A stretch of DNA of 64,000 bases from an uncultured Rhodopila sp. (GTDB lineage: Bacteria > Pseudomonadota > Alphaproteobacteria > Acetobacterales > Acetobacteraceae), in assembly GCA_903851415.1 (NCBI GenBank), contig CAINOE010000059.1, positions 1 to 64,000 on the forward strand, given 5' to 3'. Every line of letters begins with the position of its first letter. Within the stretch, counting starts at the first letter, position 1. Under the pieces are notes generated by a model. That model was not told where the DNA came from. It did not search any database and saw only the letters and a program-made list of their open reading frames with translations. The position numbers and the translations under genes were made by a program. Below, piece after piece: positions 53,261-63,610 of the stretch.

Positions 53261-54207
53261 ACGAATCCACCGATTATCCCTCCCCGCCGGAGCGTCCCAC
53301 GGACACCGCTGCGGTGCCCCCGCACGACCCGGCCCGTTCGCAACCGGATCTCTTGCCCTGGTTTTGCGGCCTCGGTTTTCTGCTTCTTGCCGGTGGCATT
53401 TACGTCTCCTGGCAATACCCGCGCACGCCGGGTTTGGCGGCGAACCATGCCCTGGAGCAGCGCATCGCGGACCTCGATGCCCGTGTTGGCCGGCTGGAGC
53501 AGCGGCCGCCGGCGGTGAACCAGGCCGACATCGGCAGGTTGGCAGCCCGGATTGACGGACTCGACGCAAAGGCAGCGGAACAGACCCAGGTCGGTGGTCG
53601 CCTCGACGGCCTGTCGGGTCGGATCGAAGCCCTCTCAGGCCGCCTCCAGGCTGCACTGGATGCCGAAAAGCAGCAGGCCGATCGGCTTTCCGCGCAGGTC
53701 GCCGCGCTTGAGAAAAATGCCGGGGGTCTGGATTCTGTTTCCGACCATCTGCAACGCGTGACCCGCATTCAGGAAGCAAGCATCGCGCTCGCGGCCGGCC
53801 GCCCCGTCGGCGACGTTCCCAACGCGCCACCCGCGCTGTCCCGTTTTGCGCATGAGGCCCCCCCGACGGAGGTTCAACTCCGCCTGCTGTTTGCTCAATC
53901 CGAGAAGGCCGCCGTCGACGCGAAGCAGCCGGACGATACGTCCGAGCCGTTGATCGACCGCGTTTGGGAGCGGGCGCAAAATCTGGTGACCGTTCATAGG
54001 GGCGAGGAGGTCCTGGTGGGCAACCCGGCCTCCGTTACGTTGGGCCACGCGAGGGAAGCGCTTGATTCCGGCGATCTGAAGGACGCCATCGCTACGGTGG
54101 AGACGCTGAAAGGGCAGCCGCGCCAGGCGATGGCCAAGTGGCTGGCGGAAGCGAAATCACTGGAGGATGCGCGCGCCGCGCTCGCCAGTCTGGCCGGGCA
54201 GACCTGA
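53257..54207 (+). CDS. Mitofilin (Mic60)-type inner membrane protein, COG4223
   Basis: This 316-residue protein has one membrane span (about residues 32-52), a long coiled coil (about 65-155: LEQRIADLDARVGRLEQR onwards) and a C-terminal mitofilin domain (WERAQNLVTVHRGEE, REALDSGDLKDAIATVETL). Alphaproteobacterial Mic60 homologues shape intracytoplasmic membranes and are encoded between hemD and hemY, as here. ATG 53257 overlaps hemD, and its stop overlaps hemY as TGATG. Confidence 0.85.
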   Translation: MNESTDYPSPPERPTDTAAVPPHDPARSQPDLLPWFCGLGFLLLAGGIYVSWQYPRTPGLAANHALEQRIADLDARVGRLEQRPPAVNQADIGRLAARIDGLDAKAAEQTQVGGRLDGLSGRIEALSGRLQAALDAEKQQADRLSAQVAALEKNAGGLDSVSDHLQRVTRIQEASIALAAGRPVGDVPNAPPALSRFAHEAPPTEVQLRLLFAQSEKAAVDAKQPDDTSEPLIDRVWERAQNLVTVHRGEEVLVGNPASVTLGHAREALDSGDLKDAIATVETLKGQPRQAMAKWLAEAKSLEDARAALASLAGQT

Positions 54208-55487
54208 TGCGCAGGGTTATTCTCTTTCTCATCGTCGCGGCGGCCGTTGTCGCGGGCGCATGGTTCTTGTCCGGCGTCTCGGGCCACGTTACCGCGACCA
54301 TCGGGACGTTCACGGTTTCGACCTCGGCAGCCTTCGCCATTTTGGCGTTGATCCTGTTTGTCGTGGCGATCGTCATCCTCGTCCGCATATTCTACGGTGT
54401 CGTTAGAATGCCGCGCGCCGGAGGTCTCTGGCGCCGCCGCCGCCGGACCGAATTAGGTGAAACTTCTGTTACTCGCGTGCTCGTCGCGCTGGCTGCCGGG
54501 GACGAGCGAGCCGCTCTCAAGCAGGCCCGCCGGGCCAGGCTGCTGCTCGGCGATTCGCCCCAAGTACTTTTGCTGCAGGCGGAAGCCAGCCGGTTGGCCG
54601 GCCGCGAGGATGAGGCGAATGAGGCGTTTCTCGCACTGGCCAACCGGAAGGACGCGCGGTTCCTGGGACTGCGCGGACTGCTGCGCCAGGCAATCGATCG
54701 CCGTGACTGGCCGCAGGCGCTTGAGATTGCCAATCAGGCCGAAGCGATCCAGCCAGGCACGTCCTGGCTGCGACAGCAGCGTGCCGAACTGGCCTTGCAG
54801 ACGGAAAATTGGGCTGAGGCGCTTGACCTTATCGGTCCGGATGCGCGCCGCCCGGCCTACCTGATCGCTGCGGCCGATGCCGAGTCCGACCCGGCCCGGG
54901 CGCTGGGCTACGCCAAGCAGGCCTGGAAAGCAGACCCCAAATTCGCGCCCGCGGTTATGGCCTACGCACGCCGCTTGCGCTCGGCGGGCAATGAAAAGCG
55001 CGCACGGACTTATGTGACAGAGGCCTGGGCGATTTCGCCACATCCGGAGCTTGCGGAGTTTTTGCTGGCGCCGGAGCCTGATGCACAGGCGCGCCTGAAG
55101 GCGGCCAGGCAACTCGTCCAGCGAAATCCAACCAATCCCGAGAGCCGGTTCCTGGTGGCCAGAACATCGCTTGATGCGGGTTTGATCGCCGAGGCGCGCA
55201 TCGAGGCGGAGGCCGCGCTGGCGGCTGGAATAAATCAGCGACGTCTGTCTCTTCTTATCGCTGAAATAGAGGAAACGGAGCGGGGCGATACCGAAGAAGG
55301 TCGCCTCGCCCAGCGAAACGCACTGCGTCAGGCCGCCAACGCCGATCCTGATCCGCATTGGCAATGCAGCAACTGCCGCGCTGAGCACGTGATCTGGCAG
55401 CCGAAATGCTCGTCCTGCGGCAGCGTTGCGTCGCTGCAATGGGTCACCGAGGCCGGAACACGCGCCGTTCCTGCGATCGTCGGCTGA
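54207..55487 (+). CDS. hemY: HemY-type TPR membrane protein
   Basis: The 426-residue product has two N-terminal membrane spans (about 4-22 and 38-57) followed by tetratricopeptide-like helices, for example DEANEAFLALANR and ARALGYAKQAWKADPK. The C-terminus carries a zinc ribbon CSNC...CSSC (about residues 391-408). This HemY is not the protoporphyrinogen oxidase of the same name in Bacillus. It is the third gene of hemD-mic60-hemY; its role in haem or membrane biology is unclear. Confidence 0.85.
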   Translation: MRRVILFLIVAAAVVAGAWFLSGVSGHVTATIGTFTVSTSAAFAILALILFVVAIVILVRIFYGVVRMPRAGGLWRRRRRTELGETSVTRVLVALAAGDERAALKQARRARLLLGDSPQVLLLQAEASRLAGREDEANEAFLALANRKDARFLGLRGLLRQAIDRRDWPQALEIANQAEAIQPGTSWLRQQRAELALQTENWAEALDLIGPDARRPAYLIAAADAESDPARALGYAKQAWKADPKFAPAVMAYARRLRSAGNEKRARTYVTEAWAISPHPELAEFLLAPEPDAQARLKAARQLVQRNPTNPESRFLVARTSLDAGLIAEARIEAEAALAAGINQRRLSLLIAEIEETERGDTEEGRLAQRNALRQAANADPDPHWQCSNCRAEHVIWQPKCSSCGSVASLQWVTEAGTRAVPAIVG

Positions 55488-55491
55488 TTCG

Positions 55492-56124
55492 TTACGGCGA
55501 TCCGTTCGATTTCGCCAGGAGGATGCGGCCGGGGCGGAGCTCTCGTTCAAACGCCCCCTGCGGGCTGGTGCCGCAGGGGGCTATGTGCAGATATGGAGAG
55601 GGATCGACGGACCGGCCGTCCACGATCATTCCGAAGTACAAATGCGGGCCGTAGGTGAGACCGGAGCGGCCGACGGTCGCGATCTTTTCGCCTCCGGACA
55701 CCACCCTTCGGCCCTCGGCGATCACCGGGGCGATCAGGCCAAGGTGGCTATAGACGCCGATGAAACCTTGATGCTGGATGAGCATCTCCAGCCCCCCGAC
55801 GCCATGCCGCTGCACGCGAATGACCGAACCGGACGCCACCGCTTTGACCGGGGCGCCGACCGGCGCCGGCATATCGATCCCGTTATGGAATTTCCCCGCC
55901 AATGGCCTGTCGGGAAGGGATCGAGGCCCGAACGGGGACGATATGCAGGCCGGGCTAACCGGGGGTGTGATCGCCGTTTCGGCGGACTGAGGCGGCGCGG
56001 CACGGGACAATGAGGCATCCAGCGTAATCGCGCTGGCGAAAATGACTCCCAACCTCCGGAGGGCGGCTCCGCGAGGTCGTATCGTATACGGGGTGACGTT
56101 GCCCGGGCGTCCCGTCGACTCCAC
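55492..56124 (-). CDS. M23/LytM-type protein with altered zinc site
   Basis: This 210-residue protein has a hydrophobic N-terminal segment likely to be a signal, then a LytM fold with SSPFGPRS, KFHNGIDMPAPVGAPVKAV and VYSHLG. The final motif reads GPHLYFG where active enzymes have GPHLHFE, so the third zinc ligand is a tyrosine. It is probably not an active endopeptidase and may act like EnvC/NlpD, which activate amidases. Start GTG 56122-56124 has no strong ribosome site. Confidence 0.82.
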   Translation of the reverse strand: MESTGRPGNVTPYTIRPRGAALRRLGVIFASAITLDASLSRAAPPQSAETAITPPVSPACISSPFGPRSLPDRPLAGKFHNGIDMPAPVGAPVKAVASGSVIRVQRHGVGGLEMLIQHQGFIGVYSHLGLIAPVIAEGRRVVSGGEKIATVGRSGLTYGPHLYFGMIVDGRSVDPSPYLHIAPCGTSPQGAFERELRPGRILLAKSNGSP

Positions 56125-56135
56125 TGGAGATTACC

Positions 56136-58952
56136 CTATCCGGCAGCGGCCTTCCTGACCTTCCGCACCGCCGGAACAATGGCGGGGGGAGGCAAATCGT
56201 CGGTGTTGGTGAGCGCCTGCAATAACGCCTCCCGGATTTGCGCCAGCTTGCGGTCATTTTCGACCTTTAGTCCGAACACATCCTTGACGTAAAACACGTC
56301 CACGGCGCGCACGCCGTAGGTTGTCACATGCGCGGAAGCGATCTGAAGACCTTGCTCGCTGATAGCAGCGGTCACGTCGTGCAACAGGCCCGGACGGTCG
56401 CGGCCGTTCACCTCCAGAATAGTGTGCGTGTTTGACGCACGGTTGTCGATCACCACGCGCGGGGGCACATGGATCGCCTGCATCCGGCGTCCCAGAAGAA
56501 TCTTCGAAACACGCTTGATTTCCGGTCCCAGCTTCAAGCGGCCGGACAGTGCCTGTTCGATCAGAACTGACAATCGCGCCAGACGATGAGGCGCCTCGAA
56601 CGTTCCACCGGCCGTGTCCTGAATCCAGAATGTGTCCAGGGCCATCCCGTTGTTCATCGTATGAATTCTGGCATCGACGATCGAAGCGCCCGCAACGGCC
56701 AGCGCGCCCGAAATCCTGCTGAACAGTCCCGCATGATCGGCGCAGTATACGGTCACCTCGGTGACGGCGCGCGCCGGCAGCGGTTGCGTATCGACGGTCA
56801 GCGGAGATTTCCGGTGGTCGGCATCGCGAATAAGCCTCGCATGCCGGGCATGCGTTTCGGGATCGAATGAAAGCCAATATCCGGCGTAGGCCAGAGATGT
56901 GAAATTATCAATTTCTTGGTCCGACCATTCCGGCAACAGGGCGGCCACGGCCTCCTTCGCCCGGGCAACACGAACGTCGCGCTCTGCGGTTGACAGGCCG
57001 CCGGCGAGCACTTCAGCCACGCGAGCATACAATTCGCGAAGCAACGTCGCCTTCCACCCGTTCCAGACCTTGCTCGAAACCGCCCGCATGTCCGCGACGG
57101 TGAGGATCAGCAATAACCGCAGGCGCTCGGGCGATTGAATGGTGTCGGCCAGATCCAGGATCGTCTTCGGATCGTCGATATCGCGCTTGAACGCGGTCGC
57201 GCTCAACAGCAGATGGTGCAGCACGAGCCAGGAAACCATTTCGGTCTCCTCATCAGTCAGGCCAAGGGCCGGTCCCACTTCAAGCGCGACCTCCGCCCCA
57301 AGCTCCGAGTGATCGCCGCCGCGCCCCTTGGCGATGTCGTGCAGCAGCATCGCGAGATAAAGCGCCCGCCGCGATTGCACGTTATCGACTAACTCCGAAG
57401 CAATCGGCGCTACTTCGGCCAGTTCGCCACGCTCGAGCGTGTTGAGGACCCGGACTGCTTCGATCGTATGCTCGTCGACGGTGAAGATGTGGTAAGTGTC
57501 GAACTGCATCTGCCCGACAATGCGGGCCCAGTCGGGCAGATAGCGTCCGAAAAAGCCGGTTTCGTTGAGTATACTTAACCACCGGGCGCCGTCGGGGTGC
57601 TGACTGCCGGGACGCGACCGATCCGGCTCTTTGCCACACAGCAAATCCATAAAGATGGCGGCCGCCCTTGCATCTCCTCGCAGCGAGACGGCGCGGCGTT
57701 CGTTTTGTATGAACGATCGTATGGCCAAAGGATGAAGTTCCAGCCCGCGGTCCCGGGCCACCTGCAAGATGCGGAGCATCTGAATCGGCTCCGCGTCGAA
57801 GTCGCGGCCGCCAACCGGCAGCAACTTGCCTTCCGCAAGTACGAAACCGGAACTTAGCAGGGCCGCGTCGGTTTCCGCCTCGATCGCCGGGGGGCCGAGA
57901 GCGGACCGAAGAATGGCAGGTTCCAGGATCCGGGTAAGACGAGCGATCTCACGGGCCGTCAGGAAATAGTGGCGCATAAAGCGCTCGACACCATCCTGGC
58001 GGCCATGCCGCGTGTAACCCATGCGAGCGCCCACAACCGGCTGCAGGTCGAAAGTCAACCGCTCCTCCGCCCGCCCCGCCACGTAGTGCAGATGGAACCG
58101 CACGGTCCACAGGAACTCCCAGGCGCGCCGGCCGTGGCGCGCTTCCTGCTGGGTTAGAATTCCGTCGAGATCAGCCAGTTCTCCCATGGTCCGGGTGTCG
58201 AAGACATATCGCGAGATCCAGTAAAGGGTCTGAAGATCCCGCAACCCGCCGCGGCCTTCCTTGACGTTGGGTTCGACGACAAACGGGCTGTCGCCATAGC
58301 GGCGGTGGCGGACAGCCCGTTCGGCCTGCTTGGAGGCGATATATTCGGCCGGCCCCTCTTCCTTGCAAGCAGCCCGGAAACGGCGATAAAATTCGCCGAA
58401 AAGCGCAGCATCGCCGGCCAGGAACCGCGCATCAAGCAAAGCCGTCCGGATGGTTGTGTCCTTCGCGCCCTCCGTCAGGCAATCGCCGATGGAGCGCGTG
58501 GCATGACCGACCTTGAGGCCGAGGTCCCACAAAAAATAAAGCATGTACTCGACCACGCGTAGCGTGGCGGGTTCCGGGTCTTCGGCGGTCAGGAAAAGCA
58601 GATCGATATCGCTGAAGGGCGCCAATACCCCGCGGCCGAAACCGCCGGTCGCCGCTATGCTCAGATGCGCGACCGGGCCAAGCTCCGCGTTGTTCGTCGT
58701 GTGCTCAAACAGTGCTGAGACGACGCCATCAACCAATGCCCCCAACAACCGGGCGGCTTGAAGTCCGCTGATCTGCTCATGTTCGAAGGCATGTTGAACA
58801 TAGGATTGAATGCGCGCCAAATGGCGCCTGAAGGTGCCGACCGCCGCGTCCCGCGGCACTAAGCCACCCTCGCCGGCGAGGCTGGCGAGCGCGTCGGACA
58901 GCAAGGTCGCCGCGGCTTCAGGGGCATGCGGCAGAGGGATTGGAGTTAACAT
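56136..58952 (-). CDS. glnD: PII uridylyltransferase/uridylyl-removing enzyme
   Basis: GlnD senses glutamine and uridylylates or de-uridylylates PII proteins. The 938 residues hold a nucleotidyltransferase domain (ATGGFGRGVLAPFSDIDLLF), an HD domain (LLHDIAKGRGGDHSELG) and two C-terminal ACT domains (VTVYCADHAGLFSRISGAL; LEVNGRDRPGLLHDVTAAI). ATG 58950-58952 gives the expected N-terminus; the open frame reaches 59024 inside mutS. It lies 13 bp after mutS. Confidence 0.95.
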   Translation of the reverse strand: MLTPIPLPHAPEAAATLLSDALASLAGEGGLVPRDAAVGTFRRHLARIQSYVQHAFEHEQISGLQAARLLGALVDGVVSALFEHTTNNAELGPVAHLSIAATGGFGRGVLAPFSDIDLLFLTAEDPEPATLRVVEYMLYFLWDLGLKVGHATRSIGDCLTEGAKDTTIRTALLDARFLAGDAALFGEFYRRFRAACKEEGPAEYIASKQAERAVRHRRYGDSPFVVEPNVKEGRGGLRDLQTLYWISRYVFDTRTMGELADLDGILTQQEARHGRRAWEFLWTVRFHLHYVAGRAEERLTFDLQPVVGARMGYTRHGRQDGVERFMRHYFLTAREIARLTRILEPAILRSALGPPAIEAETDAALLSSGFVLAEGKLLPVGGRDFDAEPIQMLRILQVARDRGLELHPLAIRSFIQNERRAVSLRGDARAAAIFMDLLCGKEPDRSRPGSQHPDGARWLSILNETGFFGRYLPDWARIVGQMQFDTYHIFTVDEHTIEAVRVLNTLERGELAEVAPIASELVDNVQSRRALYLAMLLHDIAKGRGGDHSELGAEVALEVGPALGLTDEETEMVSWLVLHHLLLSATAFKRDIDDPKTILDLADTIQSPERLRLLLILTVADMRAVSSKVWNGWKATLLRELYARVAEVLAGGLSTAERDVRVARAKEAVAALLPEWSDQEIDNFTSLAYAGYWLSFDPETHARHARLIRDADHRKSPLTVDTQPLPARAVTEVTVYCADHAGLFSRISGALAVAGASIVDARIHTMNNGMALDTFWIQDTAGGTFEAPHRLARLSVLIEQALSGRLKLGPEIKRVSKILLGRRMQAIHVPPRVVIDNRASNTHTILEVNGRDRPGLLHDVTAAISEQGLQIASAHVTTYGVRAVDVFYVKDVFGLKVENDRKLAQIREALLQALTNTDDLPPPAIVPAVRKVRKAAAG

Positions 58953-58965
58953 TGCGCCAATCGTA

Positions 58966-61608
58966 CTATGTGGACCCGTCCGCGCAAGCGGGGGCGAGCG
59001 ACTTAAGTAAATATAAGGCATCAAGAGCCTGTTTCGGCGTCATGATGTCGGGGTTGATATCATCCAAAGCCTTGCGGAGCGCGGAACTCTCGTTGGTTTC
59101 CAGAACAGGTTCGTTCGTGGCCTCGGTCGCGGCGAACAAGGGCAGCCCGCGCAGGGAAGCGGCTGCGTTCAGCGGCCCGCCATGTTTCTCCATCGCGGCC
59201 ATCAAGGATGCGGCTCTGCGGACCACCGGCGCAGGCACACCGGCCAGTTCCGCGACATGAATGCCCCAGGATCGTCCGGCGGCTCCCTCCGCGACTTCAT
59301 GCAGGAACACCACACTGCCCTTCCATTCCTTCACGCGCATCGTATGCGGCTTCAGCCGCGGCAAGCGATCCGCGAGTTCCGCAAGTTCGTGGAAATGTGT
59401 GGCGAAAATGGTGCGGCAGCGTGTTGCGGAATGTAAAGCTTCCAAGACAGCCCAGGCGATCGCAAGCCCATCCAGAGTGGACGTACCGCGGCCGATCTCA
59501 TCGACGACGACAAGCGACCTCGGCCCGGCCTGATGCAGGATGGCGGCGGTCTCCGTCATCTCGACCATGAAGGTCGATCGGCCGCGCGCCAGATCGTCGG
59601 CCGCTCCGACCCTGCTGAACAGACGATCGACGATGCCTAAAGTCGCCGATTCGGCAGGAAGCGGCAAACCAGCCTGGGCGAGAACGACAAACAGGGCATT
59701 TTGCCTCAGGAATGTGGACTTGCCCGCCATGTTCGGGCCGGTCAGCAGCATCGCGCGGCGATCCGGCGAAAGATCGCAGGTATTGGGGACAAAAGCGGTC
59801 TGGCTCGCAAGGGCGCTCTCCACCACGGGATGCCGGCCCGCTTCAATGTGAAAGTCGTCGGTGACGGTCAGCGTCGGCCGCACCCACCGCCCGCTTTCGG
59901 CAAGCGCCGCCGCGGACTGGATGACGTCGAGAAACGCAAGAGCCTCGGCGCAAGCGGCGAGTTCGTCGGAACGGCTCACGACCTCGCTCACAAGGTGGCT
60001 GAATACGAAGCGTTCCCGCGCGGTCGCCTGTTCGGCCGCCTCGCGGATGCGCTGGTCCAGATCGGACAGCGCACCTTCGGTGAATCTTGCCCCGTTCGCC
60101 ATGCCCTGGCGCAAGGTCAGTTCGGGAAAGCCGCGCAGCTTTTCGACCGCGACGGCAGGCACCTCGATCACATAGCCAAGCTGGGCATGGTGCTTGATCT
60201 TGAGGCTGGCGATGCCGAAGCGCTGCGCATAGTCGAGTTGCAGCGTCGCGATGACCTGACGGCTCTGGTCGCGCAACGCGCGGTGCGCATCCAACTCGCC
60301 ATCAAAACCCGTCTTGATGACGCCGCCGTCTTCCAGACGCGACGGCGCCGGGTCGGTCAGAGCCCGCTCAAGTTCGCTTTCAAGCGCCGAACCAGCGGGG
60401 ATTTTCGCCAGCGCATCGGCGAGGGCGGGTGGCAACGGCGGTTGCAGAAGCCCGGCAACCGCAAACGCCGCTTTCAGCCCGTCACGTATTGCAACGAGAT
60501 CACGCGGGTTGCCCCGGTTCACAGACAGCCTGCCCAGTGCCCTCGCCATGTCGGGGGCGCCGCGCAGGACGCCCCTCAACGTCTTGGTGGCGTCGGGATG
60601 GGCGATGCACCACGACCACGCGTCCTGGCGCGCCACAATCGAGGGATGATCGGTCAAAGGAGACGACAGCCAACTCGCCAACAGGCGTGTGCCGGCGGCC
60701 GACAGCGTCCGTTGCACGGCCGAGAAAAGCGTATGCGTCGTGCCGCCGTCCCTGGACCGGTGGATCTCAAGGTTTCCGCGGGTCGCCGCGTCCATCGAAA
60801 GCGCACCGGCCTGCCCCTGCGGCTCCGGGTGGCCAAGCCGGGGCAGGGACCCGGACTGCGTGCTGCGGACGTAATCGACCGCCATCGCCGCTGCGATTGC
60901 TTCACCGTCGGTGAACGTCCCGAACGCGTCGAGGCTCGCCGTCCCGAAGGCATCGGCCAGGCGCCGCCGCGCGATCAGCGGAGTCGAAGCCACCGGCTCC
61001 GGCGAGCGCCTTGTGTCCCACTCGCCTAAAGCCAGCGTTTGCGGCGCCAGGATTTCCGCCGGTTCCAGGCGGCCAAGCAAAGCCGGAAGCTCGGCCACGG
61101 GCAGCGCAGCCGTCTCGAACAGGCCGGTCGAGACATCGACCCAGGCGGCCCCTACGCCGTCCTTGTTCCAGGCAATCGCCAGCAGAAGGTTCGGCCGCCC
61201 CGCCTCCAGCAGCGTTTCCTCGGTGATCGTGCCCGGCGTAATGACCCGCACGACCTCCCGCTTGATTGGCAGTTTGCCCGTCCGCGCCTTCGGGTCTTCC
61301 ATCTGCTCGACGATGGCGACGCGAAACCCCCGCCGGATCAGCCGGGCGAGATAGGCCTCGGACGCGTGGTGCGGAACGCCACACATCGGTATGGGCGAGC
61401 CGTCATGCTCGCCGCGGTGGCTCAGCGCGATGTCGAGCGCGGCCGATGCCGCTTCCGCATCGGAGAAGAACAATTCGTAGAAATCGCCCATGCGGAAAAA
61501 CAGCAGCGCATCGGGATGGTCCGCCTTCGCCGCGAACCACTGCGCCATGGCCGGCGTCGCGCCGGATGCCGACAGCACTTTCGAGGCGGGGTGGGAAGCT
61601 GTGTCCAC
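58966..61608 (-). CDS. mutS: DNA mismatch repair protein MutS
   Basis: The 880-residue protein has the mismatch-reading F-x-E in FFRMGDFYELFF, Walker A TGPNMAGKST, and the ATPase blocks LVVVDEIGRGTSTLDG and TIFATHFHEL. The start is GTG 61606-61608; a shorter form from ATG 61543-61545 is possible. It follows mnmG by 7 bp. Confidence 0.96.
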   Translation of the reverse strand: MDTASHPASKVLSASGATPAMAQWFAAKADHPDALLFFRMGDFYELFFSDAEAASAALDIALSHRGEHDGSPIPMCGVPHHASEAYLARLIRRGFRVAIVEQMEDPKARTGKLPIKREVVRVITPGTITEETLLEAGRPNLLLAIAWNKDGVGAAWVDVSTGLFETAALPVAELPALLGRLEPAEILAPQTLALGEWDTRRSPEPVASTPLIARRRLADAFGTASLDAFGTFTDGEAIAAAMAVDYVRSTQSGSLPRLGHPEPQGQAGALSMDAATRGNLEIHRSRDGGTTHTLFSAVQRTLSAAGTRLLASWLSSPLTDHPSIVARQDAWSWCIAHPDATKTLRGVLRGAPDMARALGRLSVNRGNPRDLVAIRDGLKAAFAVAGLLQPPLPPALADALAKIPAGSALESELERALTDPAPSRLEDGGVIKTGFDGELDAHRALRDQSRQVIATLQLDYAQRFGIASLKIKHHAQLGYVIEVPAVAVEKLRGFPELTLRQGMANGARFTEGALSDLDQRIREAAEQATARERFVFSHLVSEVVSRSDELAACAEALAFLDVIQSAAALAESGRWVRPTLTVTDDFHIEAGRHPVVESALASQTAFVPNTCDLSPDRRAMLLTGPNMAGKSTFLRQNALFVVLAQAGLPLPAESATLGIVDRLFSRVGAADDLARGRSTFMVEMTETAAILHQAGPRSLVVVDEIGRGTSTLDGLAIAWAVLEALHSATRCRTIFATHFHELAELADRLPRLKPHTMRVKEWKGSVVFLHEVAEGAAGRSWGIHVAELAGVPAPVVRRAASLMAAMEKHGGPLNAAASLRGLPLFAATEATNEPVLETNESSALRKALDDINPDIMTPKQALDALYLLKSLAPACADGST

Positions 61609-61615
61609 GGTTCTG

Positions 61616-63493
61616 TTAAGCGTCTGCGCCAGCGGGCGGCGCCGCCTGGCGCTTCCGAACGAAAGCCGCGATCGAGGCCAGCGCCGCCGGGGTCATGCCT
61701 TGAATGCGGGAGGCCGCGCCTAGCGAATCCGGGCGGGACCGGTTCAACTTTTCCCGGATTTCCGTGGACAGGCCGCCGATCGCCTCGAAAGCGATGTCCG
61801 CCAGACCGACGCCGTCTTCGCGCCGGCTCAGCCGGAACTCGGCCTGCTGCCGATGCAAGTAGCCAGCGTAGCGCGCATCGGTGCGAACTTGCTCCGCGGT
61901 CCTCGCCGGCAACATTGCGAGCCACGGGAACTCGGCGCACAGGCGCGGCCAGCCGACGGCATCGTTGGCGGCAAGCTCCAGGACAGATCGCCAGCGCCCG
62001 TCGAGGGGTATTGGAATGCCGAGGCGATCGACCGCGACTGCCGGCAGGCCCTCCGCACGGGCGCGCGCCATCGCATCGTCCAGGGATTTCTTATGCGCCG
62101 CAAACGCCGTTGCCCTGGCCTGCCCGACGCAGCCCCAGGCAATCCCCTTTTCCGTCAGGCGCAGATCGGCATTGTCGGCCCGCAGGCTGAGGCGGAACTC
62201 GGCGCGCGAGGTGAACATCCGGTATGGCTCAGTCACGCCTTGCGTGGTCAGGTCATCAACCATGACTCCGAGATATGATTCGGTCCGGTCGAGCCACACG
62301 GCTTCCTGTCCGACGCTGATGCGCGCGGCATTGAGGCCGGCGAGCAGGCCTTGCGCGGCGGCTTCCTCGTATCCGGTCGTCCCGTTGATCTGTCCGGCCA
62401 GGAACAGACCGGGCATCGCGCGCAATTCCAGGCCTCGGGTGAGCGCCCGTGGATCGACATAGTCGTACTCGACCGCATAGCCCGGCCGCATCATGCGGGC
62501 GTTTTCCAGGCCGGGGATGGTTTTCAGGATGGCACGCTGCACGTCCTCGGGCAGGCTTGTCGAAATCCCGTTCGGGTAGATCGTCGGGTCGTCGAGACCT
62601 TCGGGTTCCAAGAAGATGTTGTGACGTTCCTTCCCGGCGAACCGGACGATCTTGTCCTCGATCGACGGACAATACCGAGGCCCCCTGCCGGCGATCTGGC
62701 CTGAATAGACCGCCGAGCGGTGAATGTTATCCCGGATCACCGCGTGCGTGGCATCCGTCGTGCCGGTGATGTGGCATTCGACCTGCCGGTTCGGCAGCCG
62801 CGTCGTCATGGTGCTGAACGGCTGAGGATCGTCGTCGCCCGGATCCGCCCGTAACCCCGCCCAATCGATGGTTCGCCCGTCCAATCGCGGCGGCGTGCCG
62901 GTCTTTAGGCGTCCCAGGGGCAGCCCCAGGCGGGACAGTGTCTTCGCCAGACCGATGGACGGCGCCTCGCCGATGCGGCCCGCCGCGGTCTGCCGATCGC
63001 CGATGTGGATGATTCCGCGCAGGAATGTCCCGGCCGTCAGCACGACCGCGGCGCAGGCGATCCGGCTGCCGTCCGCGCAGACGACCGCGGCGATGCGTCC
63101 GTCTTCGCCGGTTTCAAAATCTTCGACCGCGGCGGCGCGCAGGGTCAGCCCCGCCGTCTCCTGCAACAAGGTCTGCATCGCGTGGCGATACAGCGAGCGG
63201 TCCGCCTGCGCCCTCGGGCCGCGCACCGCCGGGCCCTTGCTCCGGTTCAGCAGCTTGAAGTGGATGCCGGCCGCGTCGGCTGCCCGTCCCATCAGGCCAT
63301 CCAGCGCATCGATTTCCCGCACGAGGTGGCCCTTACCGATGCCGCCGATGGAGGGGTTGCAGGACATCTCGCCGATGGTGTGCAAGGCGTGAGTCAGCAA
63401 CAGCGTGCGTGCCCCGGCCCGGGCGGCGGCGGCCGCAGCCTCGCACCCGGCATGACCGCCTCCGACGACGACTACATCAAACCTATCGCTCAT
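61616..63493 (-). CDS. mnmG: tRNA uridine 5-carboxymethylaminomethyl modification enzyme
   Basis: MnmG with MnmE modifies wobble uridine 34. The 625-residue FAD protein starts [20 protein letters not shown] and has [20 protein letters not shown] and [19 protein letters not shown]. It is complete and first of mnmG-mutS-glnD. mnmE is not in the window. Confidence 0.96.
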   Translation of the reverse strand: MSDRFDVVVVGGGHAGCEAAAAAARAGARTLLLTHALHTIGEMSCNPSIGGIGKGHLVREIDALDGLMGRAADAAGIHFKLLNRSKGPAVRGPRAQADRSLYRHAMQTLLQETAGLTLRAAAVEDFETGEDGRIAAVVCADGSRIACAAVVLTAGTFLRGIIHIGDRQTAAGRIGEAPSIGLAKTLSRLGLPLGRLKTGTPPRLDGRTIDWAGLRADPGDDDPQPFSTMTTRLPNRQVECHITGTTDATHAVIRDNIHRSAVYSGQIAGRGPRYCPSIEDKIVRFAGKERHNIFLEPEGLDDPTIYPNGISTSLPEDVQRAILKTIPGLENARMMRPGYAVEYDYVDPRALTRGLELRAMPGLFLAGQINGTTGYEEAAAQGLLAGLNAARISVGQEAVWLDRTESYLGVMVDDLTTQGVTEPYRMFTSRAEFRLSLRADNADLRLTEKGIAWGCVGQARATAFAAHKKSLDDAMARARAEGLPAVAVDRLGIPIPLDGRWRSVLELAANDAVGWPRLCAEFPWLAMLPARTAEQVRTDARYAGYLHRQQAEFRLSRREDGVGLADIAFEAIGGLSTEIREKLNRSRPDSLGAASRIQGMTPAALASIAAFVRKRQAAPPAGADA

Positions 63494-63610
63494 CCGCTGC
63501 TTTCTGCCATAGAACCGGGCACCGAGCCATGCTTGTACGCGTGTCGCCTTCTAGGTGGCGCGCGCCCTGCATGTGGCCGCACCGACGTCTGATACCTGAA
63601 GGAACTCGCC

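Noticed and set aside
59701..61029. Plus-strand frame of 442 codons opposite mutS
   Set aside because: It is antisense to conserved MutS motifs and resembles no protein family.
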